From CAISIP01 sp038247175 (lineage in GTDB: Bacteria; Pseudomonadota; Gammaproteobacteria; Burkholderiales; Burkholderiaceae_C): a DNA stretch of 30,764 nt. Shown one piece after another: positions 7,194 to 14,842 of the stretch. The translations under genes and the position numbers were made by a program. Location of the stretch: the NCBI GenBank assembly GCA_038247175.1, contig JBBRVD010000022.1:1-30764 (forward strand), given 5' to 3'. Each line of letters opens with the position of its first letter. Position 1 is the stretch's first letter. The notes under the pieces were generated by a model, which saw nothing but the letters and a program-made list of their open reading frames with translations, was not told where the DNA came from and searched no databases.

Positions 7194-8195
7194 TCAATGC
7201 CGCGAGTTTAGGACGTTTTTTGCCTGGCTCAGCAGCGCCTCCTGCATCAGGCCCGGATTGAACGGGTGTTCCATCGTGCGGATCGTGCGCGCCAGCGCGC
7301 GGCCCCACTCGCTCAGGGCCCCGAACGACACTGGCCTGGGCAGATCCTGCTCGCGGAAAAACCGCGGCTGCGCGCCGTAATGACGCAGCTGCATGTCATG
7401 GCAGATCTTGTGCAGCGTCAGTACGATTTCGGACGGCGACCACCCTTGCATCACGCCCATGTCGCCCCGTTGCACGGCTTGTGGCAGGGCGGACCAATAG
7501 TCTGCATCCGTGCCACTGGCCCCCAGCGCCAGAGCGTCATCGGGCCGCCCGCCCGCAGCCCGCAGCCAGACGGCGGCGGCAGCGGGATCCATGCCCTGCC
7601 GGGCCAGCCACGGTGCCAGTTCCTGCTCGCTCGGCCACGCCATGGCGTGCATCAGGCAGCGGCTGCGGATGGTCGGCAGCAGTTGTTGTGCTGCCTCGCT
7701 GGCAAGAACGAACCTGACGTCGCCAGCCGGCTCCTCCAGCGTCTTGAGCAAGGCGTTGGCCGTCACCGCATTCATGCGTTCCGCCGGAAAAACCAGCACC
7801 ACCTTGCCGCGACCCCAGGCGCTGGTGCGCTGCGAGAATTCGATCGCGTCCCGCATCGCATCGACCCGGATCTCACGGCTTGGCTTGCGCTTCTTGTCGT
7901 CCAGCTCGGCCTGGGCCTTCTCGCCCAAGGGCCATTGCCTTTGCAGCATCACGGTCTCGGGCATCAATACGCACAGGTCGGCATGGGTACGGACCGCGAT
8001 CGCATGGCAGCTGTTGCACTGGCCGCAGGCGCCGTGCGGCGTCGGTTGCGCACAGAGCCAGGCACGCGCAAGTTCCAGCGCCAAAGTGTATTGGCCCAAC
8101 CCGGAGGGCCCTTGCAGCAACCAGGCATGGCCGCGCTGGGCCAGCAGTGCGGTCAGTTGCCGGTTCAGCCAGGGGGATACTGTTGCGGCGCTCAC
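7194..8195 (-). CDS. holB: DNA polymerase III delta' subunit
   Basis: A 333-residue clamp-loader subunit. The N-terminal AAA+ fold has a degenerate P-loop (GPSGLGQ, lysine replaced by glutamine), as expected for the non-ATPase delta'. A zinc-binding cysteine cluster (ACGQCNSC) follows, then NALLKTLEEP and the sensor-region SRC motif. I chose GTG 8195 because a strong GGAGG lies 8 bases upstream and the protein then starts VSAATVSPWLNRQ, as family members do. The frame stays open upstream only because it runs through two copies of a 52-bp repeat and into tmk. The gene lies in the usual tmk-holB-pilZ order. Confidence 0.93.
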   Translation of the reverse strand: MSAATVSPWLNRQLTALLAQRGHAWLLQGPSGLGQYTLALELARAWLCAQPTPHGACGQCNSCHAIAVRTHADLCVLMPETVMLQRQWPLGEKAQAELDDKKRKPSREIRVDAMRDAIEFSQRTSAWGRGKVVLVFPAERMNAVTANALLKTLEEPAGDVRFVLASEAAQQLLPTIRSRCLMHAMAWPSEQELAPWLARQGMDPAAAAVWLRAAGGRPDDALALGASGTDADYWSALPQAVQRGDMGVMQGWSPSEIVLTLHKICHDMQLRHYGAQPRFFREQDLPRPVSFGALSEWGRALARTIRTMEHPFNPGLMQEALLSQAKNVLNSRH

Positions 8196-8203
8196 AGGAC
8201 TTT

Positions 8204-8208
8204 CCTCC
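8204..8208 (-). promoter_or_regulatory. holB ribosome binding site embedded in a repeat
   Basis: GGAGG on the minus strand is 8 bases before the GTG at 8195 and decides the holB start. It is the last five bases of the proximal copy of the 52-bp duplicated element, so the repeat itself provides the ribosome binding site. Confidence 0.7.
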
Positions 8209-8318
8209 GTCCTGCGGACTGCGGCGATGAGCGCCTTGGGAGCGGCCCGGCAGCGAGGCAGGAAAGCCTCCGTCCTGCGGACTGCGGCGATGAGCGCCTT
8301 GGGAGCGGCCCGGCAGCG
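8204..8318 (-). repeat. Two identical 52-bp direct repeats (63-bp period) between tmk and holB
   Basis: Bases 8204-8255 and 8267-8318 are identical over 52 bp and separated by 11 bp. Each copy contains two short inverted repeats, GGCG-N5-CGCC and GTCC-N3-GGAC, and ends (minus strand) in GGACGGAGG. The unit starts immediately after the tmk stop and ends just before holB. The 63-bp period is a multiple of three and keeps a frame open, but this looks like an intergenic element rather than coding sequence. The dyads suggest a structured RNA or a dispersed intergenic repeat family. Confidence 0.85.
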
Positions 8319-8319
8319 C

Positions 8320-8973
8320 TCATGCCATCCACCCCCGCGCCCGGACCGCCGCTGCCACCGCCTGCCAGACCGTGTCGCGTTCGGCGGCTGCGTCGATGCG
8401 CACGAAGCGCCCGGGGGCCGTTTGGGCCCGCGCCGCATAGGCGTCCCGCACCCGGACGAAAAAATCTTCTCCCCGCGCCTCGAACCGGTCGGGCGAACGG
8501 GCTTGCGCGAGCCGCTGCGCGGCCTGAGCGGGCGGCAGGTCGAACCACAAGGTCAAGTCCGGCTGCAGCAGCCCGGACGGTGCAGCGGCGTTGTCGGCCT
8601 GCACCCAGAGCTCGAGTTGTTGCAGCACCGCGAGCGCCAATCCCTGCCCGCCGCCCTGATAGGCAAAACTCGAGTCGGTGAAGCGGTCGCTGAGCACTGC
8701 GTCGCCACGTTGCAGGGCTGGCACGATCAGTCGTGCCAGGTGGTCGCGCCGGGCGGCAAACACCAGCATCGCTTCGGTCAGGCCGTCCATGGGTTGCTGC
8801 AAAACCAGTTCGCGCAACTGCTCCGCCAGCGGCGTGCCGCCGGGTTCACGGGTCACGGTGACACGTCGGCCAGCACTGCGCAGGCGCTCGGCGAGGGTCT
8901 CGATATGGCTGGATTTGCCGGCTCCGTCGATACCTTCGAAACTGATGAAGACGCCCTGCCGCTGCATGCTCAT
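8320..8973 (-). CDS. tmk: Thymidylate kinase (dTMP kinase)
   Basis: A 217-residue kinase converting dTMP to dTDP for DNA synthesis. The P-loop FEGIDGAGKSSH is at residues ~9-20. TREPGGTPLAEQLR (dTMP-binding Arg), the DR motif in LSDRFTDSSFAYQGGG and a lid region rich in Ala/Arg follow. Start ATG 8973 lies 4 bp after the mltG stop; ATG 8967, two codons downstream, is also possible. Upstream in-frame codons run inside mltG and are unlikely. The gene is in an operon with mltG and holB. Confidence 0.96.
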   Translation of the reverse strand: MSMQRQGVFISFEGIDGAGKSSHIETLAERLRSAGRRVTVTREPGGTPLAEQLRELVLQQPMDGLTEAMLVFAARRDHLARLIVPALQRGDAVLSDRFTDSSFAYQGGGQGLALAVLQQLELWVQADNAAAPSGLLQPDLTLWFDLPPAQAAQRLAQARSPDRFEARGEDFFVRVRDAYAARAQTAPGRFVRIDAAAERDTVWQAVAAAVRARGWMA

Positions 8974-8977
8974 GCGC

Positions 8978-9961
8978 TCATCGCTTGCGCTGGTACTGGT
9001 TGACAGCGCGGTTGTGCTCGTCCAGGTTGTTACTGAACACACTGCTGCCGTCGCCGCGGGCAACAAAGTACAGTGCCTTGGTCGCCGCGGGCGCGACTGC
9101 GGCAACCAGGGACTGGCGCCCCGGCATGGCGATCGGCGTCGGTGGCAGGCCGCCGCGGGTATAGGTATTCCATGGCGTATCGGTCTGAAGGTCCTTCTTT
9201 CGCAGGTTCCCGTCGAACTGCTGGCCCATGCCGTAGATGACCGTCGGGTCGGTCTGCAGCATCATTCCCAGACGAAGGCGGTTGACGAACACACCCGCAA
9301 TCAAGGTTCGGTCGGCATCGGTACCGGTCTCCTTCTCGATGATGCTGGCCAGGATCAGGACTTCTTCCGGCGCGCGCAGCGGGCTGTCGGGCGCGCGGCG
9401 CTCCCAGGCCGACTGCAGGTGGCGATCCATGGTGCGCAAGGCCAGCGCCAGCAGTTTCAGATCGCTGGAGCCCTTGGCATAGCTGTAGGTGTCGGGGAAA
9501 AACCGCCCTTCCGGATGCTGGCCCATGCGTCCGAGTTGCTCCATGATGGCGGCGTCAGTCAAAGTGGCGGTGTCCCCGCGCAGGTCCGGCGCTCTGGCCA
9601 GGGCCTCGCGCAATTGGCGGAAGGTCCAGCCCTCGACCAGGGTCAGCGAACGCAAGGACTCCTCGCCCCGCACCAGCTTGCGCAACAGGGTGCGTGGCGT
9701 CGTGCCGCGCTCGATCTCGTAACTGCCGGCACGGATCTGGCGTGCATCACCCGACAGGCGGAACCACAGGTGCAGCAGCAGCGGCGACACTTCGACGCCC
9801 GAGCGGGCCACGACATCGGCCACGCCGCGGGCACTGGTGCGCGGATCGATCGACAGGTCGACCGAGTCGCTGGTCATCGGCAGTGGTCGCTCCAGCCACC
9901 ACAGGGCCACTGCGGCCAGGCCGGATGCGAGCAAGACCAGTATCAATAAAAAACGTCGCAC
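8978..9961 (-). CDS. mltG: Endolytic murein transglycosylase MltG
   Basis: A 327-residue inner-membrane protein of the YceG family that cuts nascent peptidoglycan strands and limits glycan length. One N-terminal membrane segment (residues ~3-22, FLLILVLLASGLAAVALWW) precedes a LysM-like region and the catalytic domain. The catalytic glutamate is in LASIIEKETG. DPTVIYGMG, TPWNTYTRGGLPPTPIAMPG and ALYFVARGDG are further family motifs. The start is GTG 9961. Only 32-47 bp separate it from the divergent ygfZ start, so their promoters must overlap. It is first in the mltG-tmk-holB-pilZ-tatD-ankyrin run. Confidence 0.95.
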   Translation of the reverse strand: MRRFLLILVLLASGLAAVALWWLERPLPMTSDSVDLSIDPRTSARGVADVVARSGVEVSPLLLHLWFRLSGDARQIRAGSYEIERGTTPRTLLRKLVRGEESLRSLTLVEGWTFRQLREALARAPDLRGDTATLTDAAIMEQLGRMGQHPEGRFFPDTYSYAKGSSDLKLLALALRTMDRHLQSAWERRAPDSPLRAPEEVLILASIIEKETGTDADRTLIAGVFVNRLRLGMMLQTDPTVIYGMGQQFDGNLRKKDLQTDTPWNTYTRGGLPPTPIAMPGRQSLVAAVAPAATKALYFVARGDGSSVFSNNLDEHNRAVNQYQRKR

Positions 9962-10008
9962 AGGGGTTTTCGGTCACGGGTCATTGATCGACGATGATAA
10001 TTGACCCC

Positions 10009-10926
10009 ATGCAAACGCAACTCACCGGGCTTGTCCCGTTATCCCATCTGGGCGTGATCCGTGCCGAAGGTCCGGACGCAGCCTCTTTCCTGCACAGCCA
10101 GCTGACGCAGGACTTCGCGCTGCTGGGCCAGTCCGAAGCCCGCCTGGCGGCTTTTTGCAACGCCAAGGGCCGTGTCCAGGCCAGCTTCATCGGTTTCAAG
10201 CGCAACAAGGAAGACATCCTGCTGGTGTGCAGCCGCGACCTGCTGCCGCCGGTGCTCAAGCGCCTGTCGATGTTCGTGCTCAGGGCCAAGGCCCGTCTAT
10301 CCGATGCCAGCAACGCGTTCCGCGTGCTGGGCGTCGCCGGAGCGGCGCTCGATGCACTGGCGCCGGAGTCTGTCCAGCCATGGACCCGGCAGGACCTCGG
10401 TGACGCCAGCCTGATCCACCTGTACCCGGCGCAAGGCGACGCCCGTGCGCTGTGGGTGGCGCCCATCGACACTGCGCCCCCCACTGGCGATTCCTTGGCC
10501 CTGCAGCGCTGGATGCTCGGTGAAGTGCAGGCCGGGGTGGCCACCGTCAGTGCCGCGGTTGCCGAGGCCTTCGTACCGCAGATGCTCAACTACGAGTCGG
10601 TGGGCGGCGTCAATTTCAAGAAGGGCTGTTACCCGGGCCAGGAAGTTGTCGCCCGAAGCCAATTCCGCGGCGTGCTCAAGCGCCGTGCCATGCTGGCGCA
10701 TGGCGACGAGGAAATGGTCGCCGGGCAGCAGGTCTTCAGCTTGCAGGACGCCGACCAACCCTGCGCGACCGTGGTGCAGGCGGCGCCCTGCCCCGATGGC
10801 GGCTGGGATGCGATCGTGTCGGGCCAGGTCGGCGCGCTGCAATCGGGTTCGCTGCAACTGGGCTCGGCCAGTGGCCCTGCCGTGCAGGTACGCGCCATGC
10901 CCTACCCCCTGCTTGAAGACGTCTGA
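10009..10926 (+). CDS. ygfZ: Folate-binding YgfZ/CAF17-type iron-sulfur cluster repair protein
   Basis: A 305-residue member of the YgfZ/GcvT-like family that uses folate in maintaining certain Fe-S enzymes. The signature KGCYPGQEVVARSQFRG, with the conserved cysteine, is at residues ~204-220. The N-terminus reads LGVIRAEGPDAASFLHSQLTQDF and AAFCNAKGRVQASF, typical of the fold. I prefer ATG 10009; an in-frame ATG at 9994 would add five residues. It is divergent from mltG, a gene pair order common in Burkholderiales. Confidence 0.93.
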   Translation: MQTQLTGLVPLSHLGVIRAEGPDAASFLHSQLTQDFALLGQSEARLAAFCNAKGRVQASFIGFKRNKEDILLVCSRDLLPPVLKRLSMFVLRAKARLSDASNAFRVLGVAGAALDALAPESVQPWTRQDLGDASLIHLYPAQGDARALWVAPIDTAPPTGDSLALQRWMLGEVQAGVATVSAAVAEAFVPQMLNYESVGGVNFKKGCYPGQEVVARSQFRGVLKRRAMLAHGDEEMVAGQQVFSLQDADQPCATVVQAAPCPDGGWDAIVSGQVGALQSGSLQLGSASGPAVQVRAMPYPLLEDV

Positions 10927-10955
10927 GCTGCGCAGCCGGATCGATGCCGTGCCGG

Positions 10956-11243
10956 TCAGTCGGTGTCGATGCGCCGGGCCATGTCGATATGAGGTACACC
11001 CGCCTCGTCGCATGGCTCGCCGATGGGCATGAAGCCGAGGTGGGCATAAAAGCGCTCCGCGCTGCACTGTGACTGCAACAGCACCCGCGTGTCACCCCGT
11101 TCGGCTGCCAGTTGCATCAGCGCCTGCATCACAACCCGACCGAAGCCGTTGGATCGCCCGCTCCGGGTGACTGCCACGCGCGCGATGCGGGCCAGTTGCG
11201 GATCCTCCTGCGCCAGCCGCACCGTGGTCAGCGGATGACCCAT
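10956..11243 (-). pseudogene. GNAT acetyltransferase lacking its N-terminal part
   Basis: Only 95 residues are encoded from ATG 11243. They carry the acetyl-CoA binding half of a GNAT fold: IARVAVTRSGRSNGFGRVVMQ (R-x-x-G-x-G pyrophosphate loop), VLLQSQCSAERFYAHLGF and a terminal GEPCDEAGVPHIDM. Family members are about 145-155 residues with ~50 more at the N-terminus. The frame remains open upstream for a while but codes for Arg/Pro-rich sequence unlike a GNAT N-terminus, and no frame up to the alcohol dehydrogenase supplies the missing beta-alpha elements. It is probably a truncated, non-functional gene, though a short expressed protein cannot be excluded. Confidence 0.6.
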
Positions 11244-11372
11244 GCGGTCAGTCGGAATTAGTTTCGGGCGAGTTCGGTCATGGCGCCTGGGCGACAGCCG
11301 CGACCGGGGTACGCATGCCGCGCATCTGTGTTCTTGCTACAGTGACGACTTGATCCTACACCGGCATTCATC

Positions 11373-12509
11373 ATGGCTTTCATCAACTATGTGACACAGA
11401 TCCAGTTCGAACCGGGTGCGCTGAGACTGCTGCGCCAGGAGTGCGAACGCATCGGTATCCGCCACCCCCTGATCGTGACCGACCCCGGCATCAAGGCTGC
11501 CGGCCTCCTGCAACAGGCACTCGATGTCCTGCCCGGGATGGACTTGGCTGTCTATGACCAGACGCCGTCCAATCCGACCGAAGCGGCAGTGCGCGAGGCC
11601 ACCCTTGTGTTCCATGACGGCGCCTGCGACGGTTTGATCGCACTGGGTGGCGGATCGGCCATCGATTGCGCCAAGGGCGTCGCAATCGCCGCCCGTCATG
11701 AAGGGCCGCTCAAGAACTACGCCACCATCGAAGGCGGATCGCCGCGTATCACCGACCGTTGTGTGCCGCTGATCGCCATTGCGACCACCAGCGGCACCGG
11801 CAGCGAGGTCGCGCGTGGCACCATCCTGATCCTGGACGACGGGCGCAAGCTCGGCTTCCACTCCTGGCACCTGGTGCCGCGCGCGGCAATCTGCGACCCG
11901 GACCTGACGCTGGGACTACCGCCTCACTTGACCGCGGCCACCGGCATGGACGCGGTAGCGCATTGCATGGAGACCTTCATGGCGCCGGCCTTCAACCCGC
12001 CTGCGGACGGGATCGCACTCGACGGACTGGAGCGGGCCTGGACCCATATCGAGCGCGCAACCCGTGACGGCAGCGACCGCGAAGCACGGCTCAACATGAT
12101 GAGCGCGTCGATGCAGGGCGCCATGGCATTCCAGAAAGGCCTGGGCTGCGTGCACTCGCTCAGTCACAGCCTGGGCGGGATCGATCCGCGCCTGCACCAT
12201 GGCACGCTCAATGCCGTTTTCCTGCCGGCAGTCGTGCAGTTCAACGCCAGCGCCGAGTCGATCCGCAAGGAAAAGCGCCTGGAGCGGATGGCGCGTGCGA
12301 TGGGACTGTCGCCGGTCGAACCGATCGACCAGGCAATCAAGGACATGAACCGGCGCCTCGGTTTACCTGACGGCCTGGCCGCGATGGGCGTGCGAGAGGA
12401 CCAATTCGAGGCTGTCATCGACGGCGCCATGGCCGACCACTGCCACAAGACCAACCCTCGTATCGCTACGTGCGACGATTACCGGGCCCTGTTGCAGCAG
12501 TCGATGTAA
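11373..12509 (+). CDS. Iron-containing alcohol dehydrogenase
   Basis: A 378-residue group III, Fe-dependent alcohol dehydrogenase. The NAD(P)-binding GGGSAIDCAKG is at ~92-102 and TTSGTGSEVA at ~138-147. Iron ligands are Asp193 and His197 (GMDAVAHCME), His261 (GCVHSLSHSLGG) and His276 (LHHGTLNAV). The enzyme would interconvert an alcohol and an aldehyde in the cytoplasm; the substrate cannot be read from the sequence. The gene stands alone: the GNAT remnant upstream is divergent and trhO is convergent. About 130 bp of upstream sequence must hold its promoter, but I see no convincing -35/-10 pair. Confidence 0.92.
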   Translation: MAFINYVTQIQFEPGALRLLRQECERIGIRHPLIVTDPGIKAAGLLQQALDVLPGMDLAVYDQTPSNPTEAAVREATLVFHDGACDGLIALGGGSAIDCAKGVAIAARHEGPLKNYATIEGGSPRITDRCVPLIAIATTSGTGSEVARGTILILDDGRKLGFHSWHLVPRAAICDPDLTLGLPPHLTAATGMDAVAHCMETFMAPAFNPPADGIALDGLERAWTHIERATRDGSDREARLNMMSASMQGAMAFQKGLGCVHSLSHSLGGIDPRLHHGTLNAVFLPAVVQFNASAESIRKEKRLERMARAMGLSPVEPIDQAIKDMNRRLGLPDGLAAMGVREDQFEAVIDGAMADHCHKTNPRIATCDDYRALLQQSM

Positions 12510-12658
12510 CCGCCCCATTCGCGCTACCGCACCAGGGCGCCCGCGGCATTCCAAAGCCGGCGCAAACTGGCGGCTGCTGTCGATCCGCCCGATGGCGGGA
12601 CGCCTCCACGGGGAGGGCCCCTGCGCGCGCAAACTGGGCACGGGATGATGGGCCACGC

Positions 12659-13630
12659 TCAGGACAGCGTGGCTGTCTTGTCCGGTCGCACTGGCATTTC
12701 TGCGGCAATGTGTGCGGTGCCGCGCTGGCGCGCCAGAGTCACCTGGCGCTGGCGCTCGGCGCGTGCGCTGCGACGCGCGGCATCGAGCGAGGCATGGCAA
12801 TGCGGGCAGGAGACACCCTCCTGGTACAGCCGGGAGGCCATGTCGCGGGCGTCCAGGGGGCGGCGGCAAGATCGGCATAACTGCAGCGTGCCCGGGGACA
12901 GGCCATGGCCGACCGATACCCGCTCGTCGAACACGAAGCACTGGCCACGCCACAAGCTGGCGTCGTGCGGCACGGATTCCAGGTACTTCAGGATGCCACC
13001 TTGCAGGTGGTATACCTCGTCGAAGCCCCGCATGCGCAGCAAAGCGGTCGATTTTTCGCAGCGGATGCCGCCGGTGCAGAACATCGCCACACGTGGCCTT
13101 TTGCCGTCACGCTCAGCCAGCAACCCGCCCTGGCGGGATTGTTCGTCGATCCATTGCGGCAGCGCCGAGAAGCTGCGGGTGCGCGGATCGACGGCACCCT
13201 CGAAACTGCCCAGGTCAACCTCGTAGTCATTGCGTGTGTCGATGACCACCACGTCGCGTTGGCGGATCAACGCATTCCATTGCTGCGGCGCGACATAAAG
13301 GCCGGCCATGACTGCCGGGCGCAGACCGGGCACATGCATGGTCACGATTTCGGCTTTGAGCCTGACCTTCATTCGGTGAAATGGTGGCTTGTCGGCCCAG
13401 GATTCCTTGTGCTCGAGATCGGCCAGGCGCGGATCGCTGCGCAGCCAGGCCAGTACTGCCTGCACGCCATCTGGCCTGCCGGCGATCGTGCCGTTGATAC
13501 CTTCGGCAGCCAGCAGCAGTGTGCCCTTGACCTCCTGGTCGCGGCACAAAGCCAGCAATGGCGCCTGCCAGAGGGCATGGTCCGGCAGTTCGACAAACTT
13601 GTACAGGGCGGCGGTCAGGTATCGGGACAT
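12659..13630 (-). CDS. trhO: tRNA uridine(34) hydroxylase TrhO (rhodanese-domain)
   Basis: A 323-residue protein of the YceA/UPF0176 family, which hydroxylates U34 of certain tRNAs using oxygen. The N-terminal domain carries LLLAAEGINGTIAG; the rhodanese domain carries VVVIDTRNDYEVDLGSFEGAVDP and the active-site loop FCTGGIRCEKS (Cys185). Near the C-terminus CRSCRRPL and CPHCHASL form a four-cysteine zinc-type motif, followed by a basic tail. Length and motif order match the family. It faces the alcohol dehydrogenase gene, with about 150 bp of non-coding sequence between them. A degraded patatin-like gene lies just upstream. Confidence 0.94.
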   Translation of the reverse strand: MSRYLTAALYKFVELPDHALWQAPLLALCRDQEVKGTLLLAAEGINGTIAGRPDGVQAVLAWLRSDPRLADLEHKESWADKPPFHRMKVRLKAEIVTMHVPGLRPAVMAGLYVAPQQWNALIRQRDVVVIDTRNDYEVDLGSFEGAVDPRTRSFSALPQWIDEQSRQGGLLAERDGKRPRVAMFCTGGIRCEKSTALLRMRGFDEVYHLQGGILKYLESVPHDASLWRGQCFVFDERVSVGHGLSPGTLQLCRSCRRPLDARDMASRLYQEGVSCPHCHASLDAARRSARAERQRQVTLARQRGTAHIAAEMPVRPDKTATLS

Positions 13631-13698
13631 GGCTCAGTGGCAGACGAAGCTGCGCTCCAGCGGGGCATCCCGTATTGTCGCCGCCGCGCCTGCGCCAG

Positions 13699-13922
13699 TC
13701 ATAGCGGCTGCAGCGCATGCAGATCTGGTGTTCGCACCCAACCTGCGAACTCCTCGGCCAGCTGCACGCTGGCACTGGCGGCCGCGCTCCAGTCCCGGAT
13801 CCGGCCTACCCCTTGGGCGCACCTGCCGCACCGGCAACAGTGCGGATGTAACCCGGCTGCAAGGCCTGTTCGCGGATGCGTCGCATCGCGGCTGGTCCGG
13901 CATACAGGCACAGCGCTTTCAT
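13699..13922 (-). pseudogene. Internally deleted patatin-like phospholipase gene
   Basis: From ATG 13922, preceded by GAGAGG, the sequence encodes 38 residues beginning MKALCLYAGPAAMRRI and including VAGAAGAPKG. This matches the N-terminus of patatin-like proteins, whose GAAGGPKG motif builds the oxyanion hole. A TAG then stops translation. Immediately after, in another frame, comes SASVQLAEEFAGWVRTPDLH and ALQPL with a TGA at 13701-13699, which looks like the C-terminal end of the same family. The full protein is normally near 400 residues, so about 1 kb of the middle appears to be lost, with a frame change at the junction near 13805-13810. The family assignment rests on memory of motifs. 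Confidence 0.55.
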
Positions 13923-13937
13923 GCGGCCTCTCGCGCA

Positions 13938-14750
13938 TCAGGGCAGATGCTGGCTGGTCCAGTCGATCGGATCCTGCTGCAGCACCATGTCGATGTCCAA
14001 TGCCAGCACCTCGCCTACCGGACCGGGAAATGTGACCGCCATCTCGCGCTGGTTCAAGCCACCGAGTTTGCAGCGCGCTCGCCAGACCGCCAGGTGCAGC
14101 ACACCGGCCAGCGGCTCGTAGGCGTCGTCGGTGAATGGCGTGTCCTGGTGCGCGATGGCGTCCACGATGGGCTCGGGAAACAACCATTGCCGTGCGTAAC
14201 CGGACCCGACCTGCGCATGGTCGAAACCGAACTGCTTGCGTTCGGCACGTGCCCGCCGTGCGTCGAGTGCGGCCACCTCGCGATCCAAAGCCGCCATCCC
14301 GGCCGGCATCGCCATGCGCATGGCCAGCTCGCCGATGAAATGGATCAGGCCGGCCGTGAAGGCGGCCTGCTGGTTCTGCCGCACTACGCCAGCGAGCGAC
14401 CGCGAGACCTTGGCCACGTCCAGGCTGAAGTCCCAGTAGGCCTGCAGGTTGATCCCGGGAATCGCTCTGACCGAAGCCTTGCCGGCTGCCGCCGCGGCCA
14501 TGGTACGCACGTGGCTCAGCCCGACCACGGCCAACGATTCAGGCACGCTGCGCACCTGCCCCGCCAGGCGGAAGAAACCCGAGTTGGAGACCTGCAGCAG
14601 GCGCGTGGCGAGTGCCGGGTCGGTGCTGATCAGCTGGGAGACCTTCTTCAGGTCGGGCTGATCGCGCTCGAGTTCGCTCAGCAGCAAGGCCACGACCTTG
14701 GGAATGCTGGGCAGGATGAACGGTGACGCCAACAAGTCACGCAACAACAT
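13938..14750 (-). CDS. HDOD-domain protein
   Basis: A 270-residue protein made almost entirely of an HDOD domain, a catalytically empty relative of HD phosphohydrolases. It begins with LLASPFILPSIPKVVALLLSEL, then LISTDPALATRLLQVSNSGFF, SVPESLAVVGLSHVRTM and AAFTAGLIHFIGELAM. There is no attached receiver, GGDEF or kinase domain. HDOD proteins act in signal-transduction and regulatory pathways (chemotaxis, motility, stress), but no specific partner is visible. It reads in the same direction as the patatin remnant and trhO downstream, so those may once have formed an operon. A CATAAT hexamer (minus strand, 14790-14795) could be part of its promoter. Confidence 0.88.
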   Translation of the reverse strand: MLLRDLLASPFILPSIPKVVALLLSELERDQPDLKKVSQLISTDPALATRLLQVSNSGFFRLAGQVRSVPESLAVVGLSHVRTMAAAAAGKASVRAIPGINLQAYWDFSLDVAKVSRSLAGVVRQNQQAAFTAGLIHFIGELAMRMAMPAGMAALDREVAALDARRARAERKQFGFDHAQVGSGYARQWLFPEPIVDAIAHQDTPFTDDAYEPLAGVLHLAVWRARCKLGGLNQREMAVTFPGPVGEVLALDIDMVLQQDPIDWTSQHLP

Positions 14751-14842
14751 GGGGCTGGGGCTCCGGGCAGGGCAGTCGATACAACCCGGATTATGGGCCG
14801 ACGGCCGTGGCTGCCGAAAAGCCCCGGTACGCCGTCACCTCT

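Noticed and set aside
8196..8438. Upstream extension of holB by 81 codons containing a repeated 21-residue segment
   Set aside because: The extension comes from the two intergenic repeats and the end of tmk; the GTG at 8195 has a strong ribosome binding site and matches family starts.
7266..8681. Plus-strand frames opposite holB and tmk (471 and 497 codons)
   Set aside because: Shadow frames of two recognised genes; they also run through the 52-bp intergenic repeats.
12585..12598. CCGCC-N4-GGCGG hairpin between the alcohol dehydrogenase and trhO
   Set aside because: Short stem without a T tract in either direction; such dyads are common in GC-rich DNA, so I do not call a terminator.
13634..13698. 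Short open frame just upstream of trhO
   Set aside because: Tiny frame with no ribosome binding site; more likely the trhO promoter/leader region.
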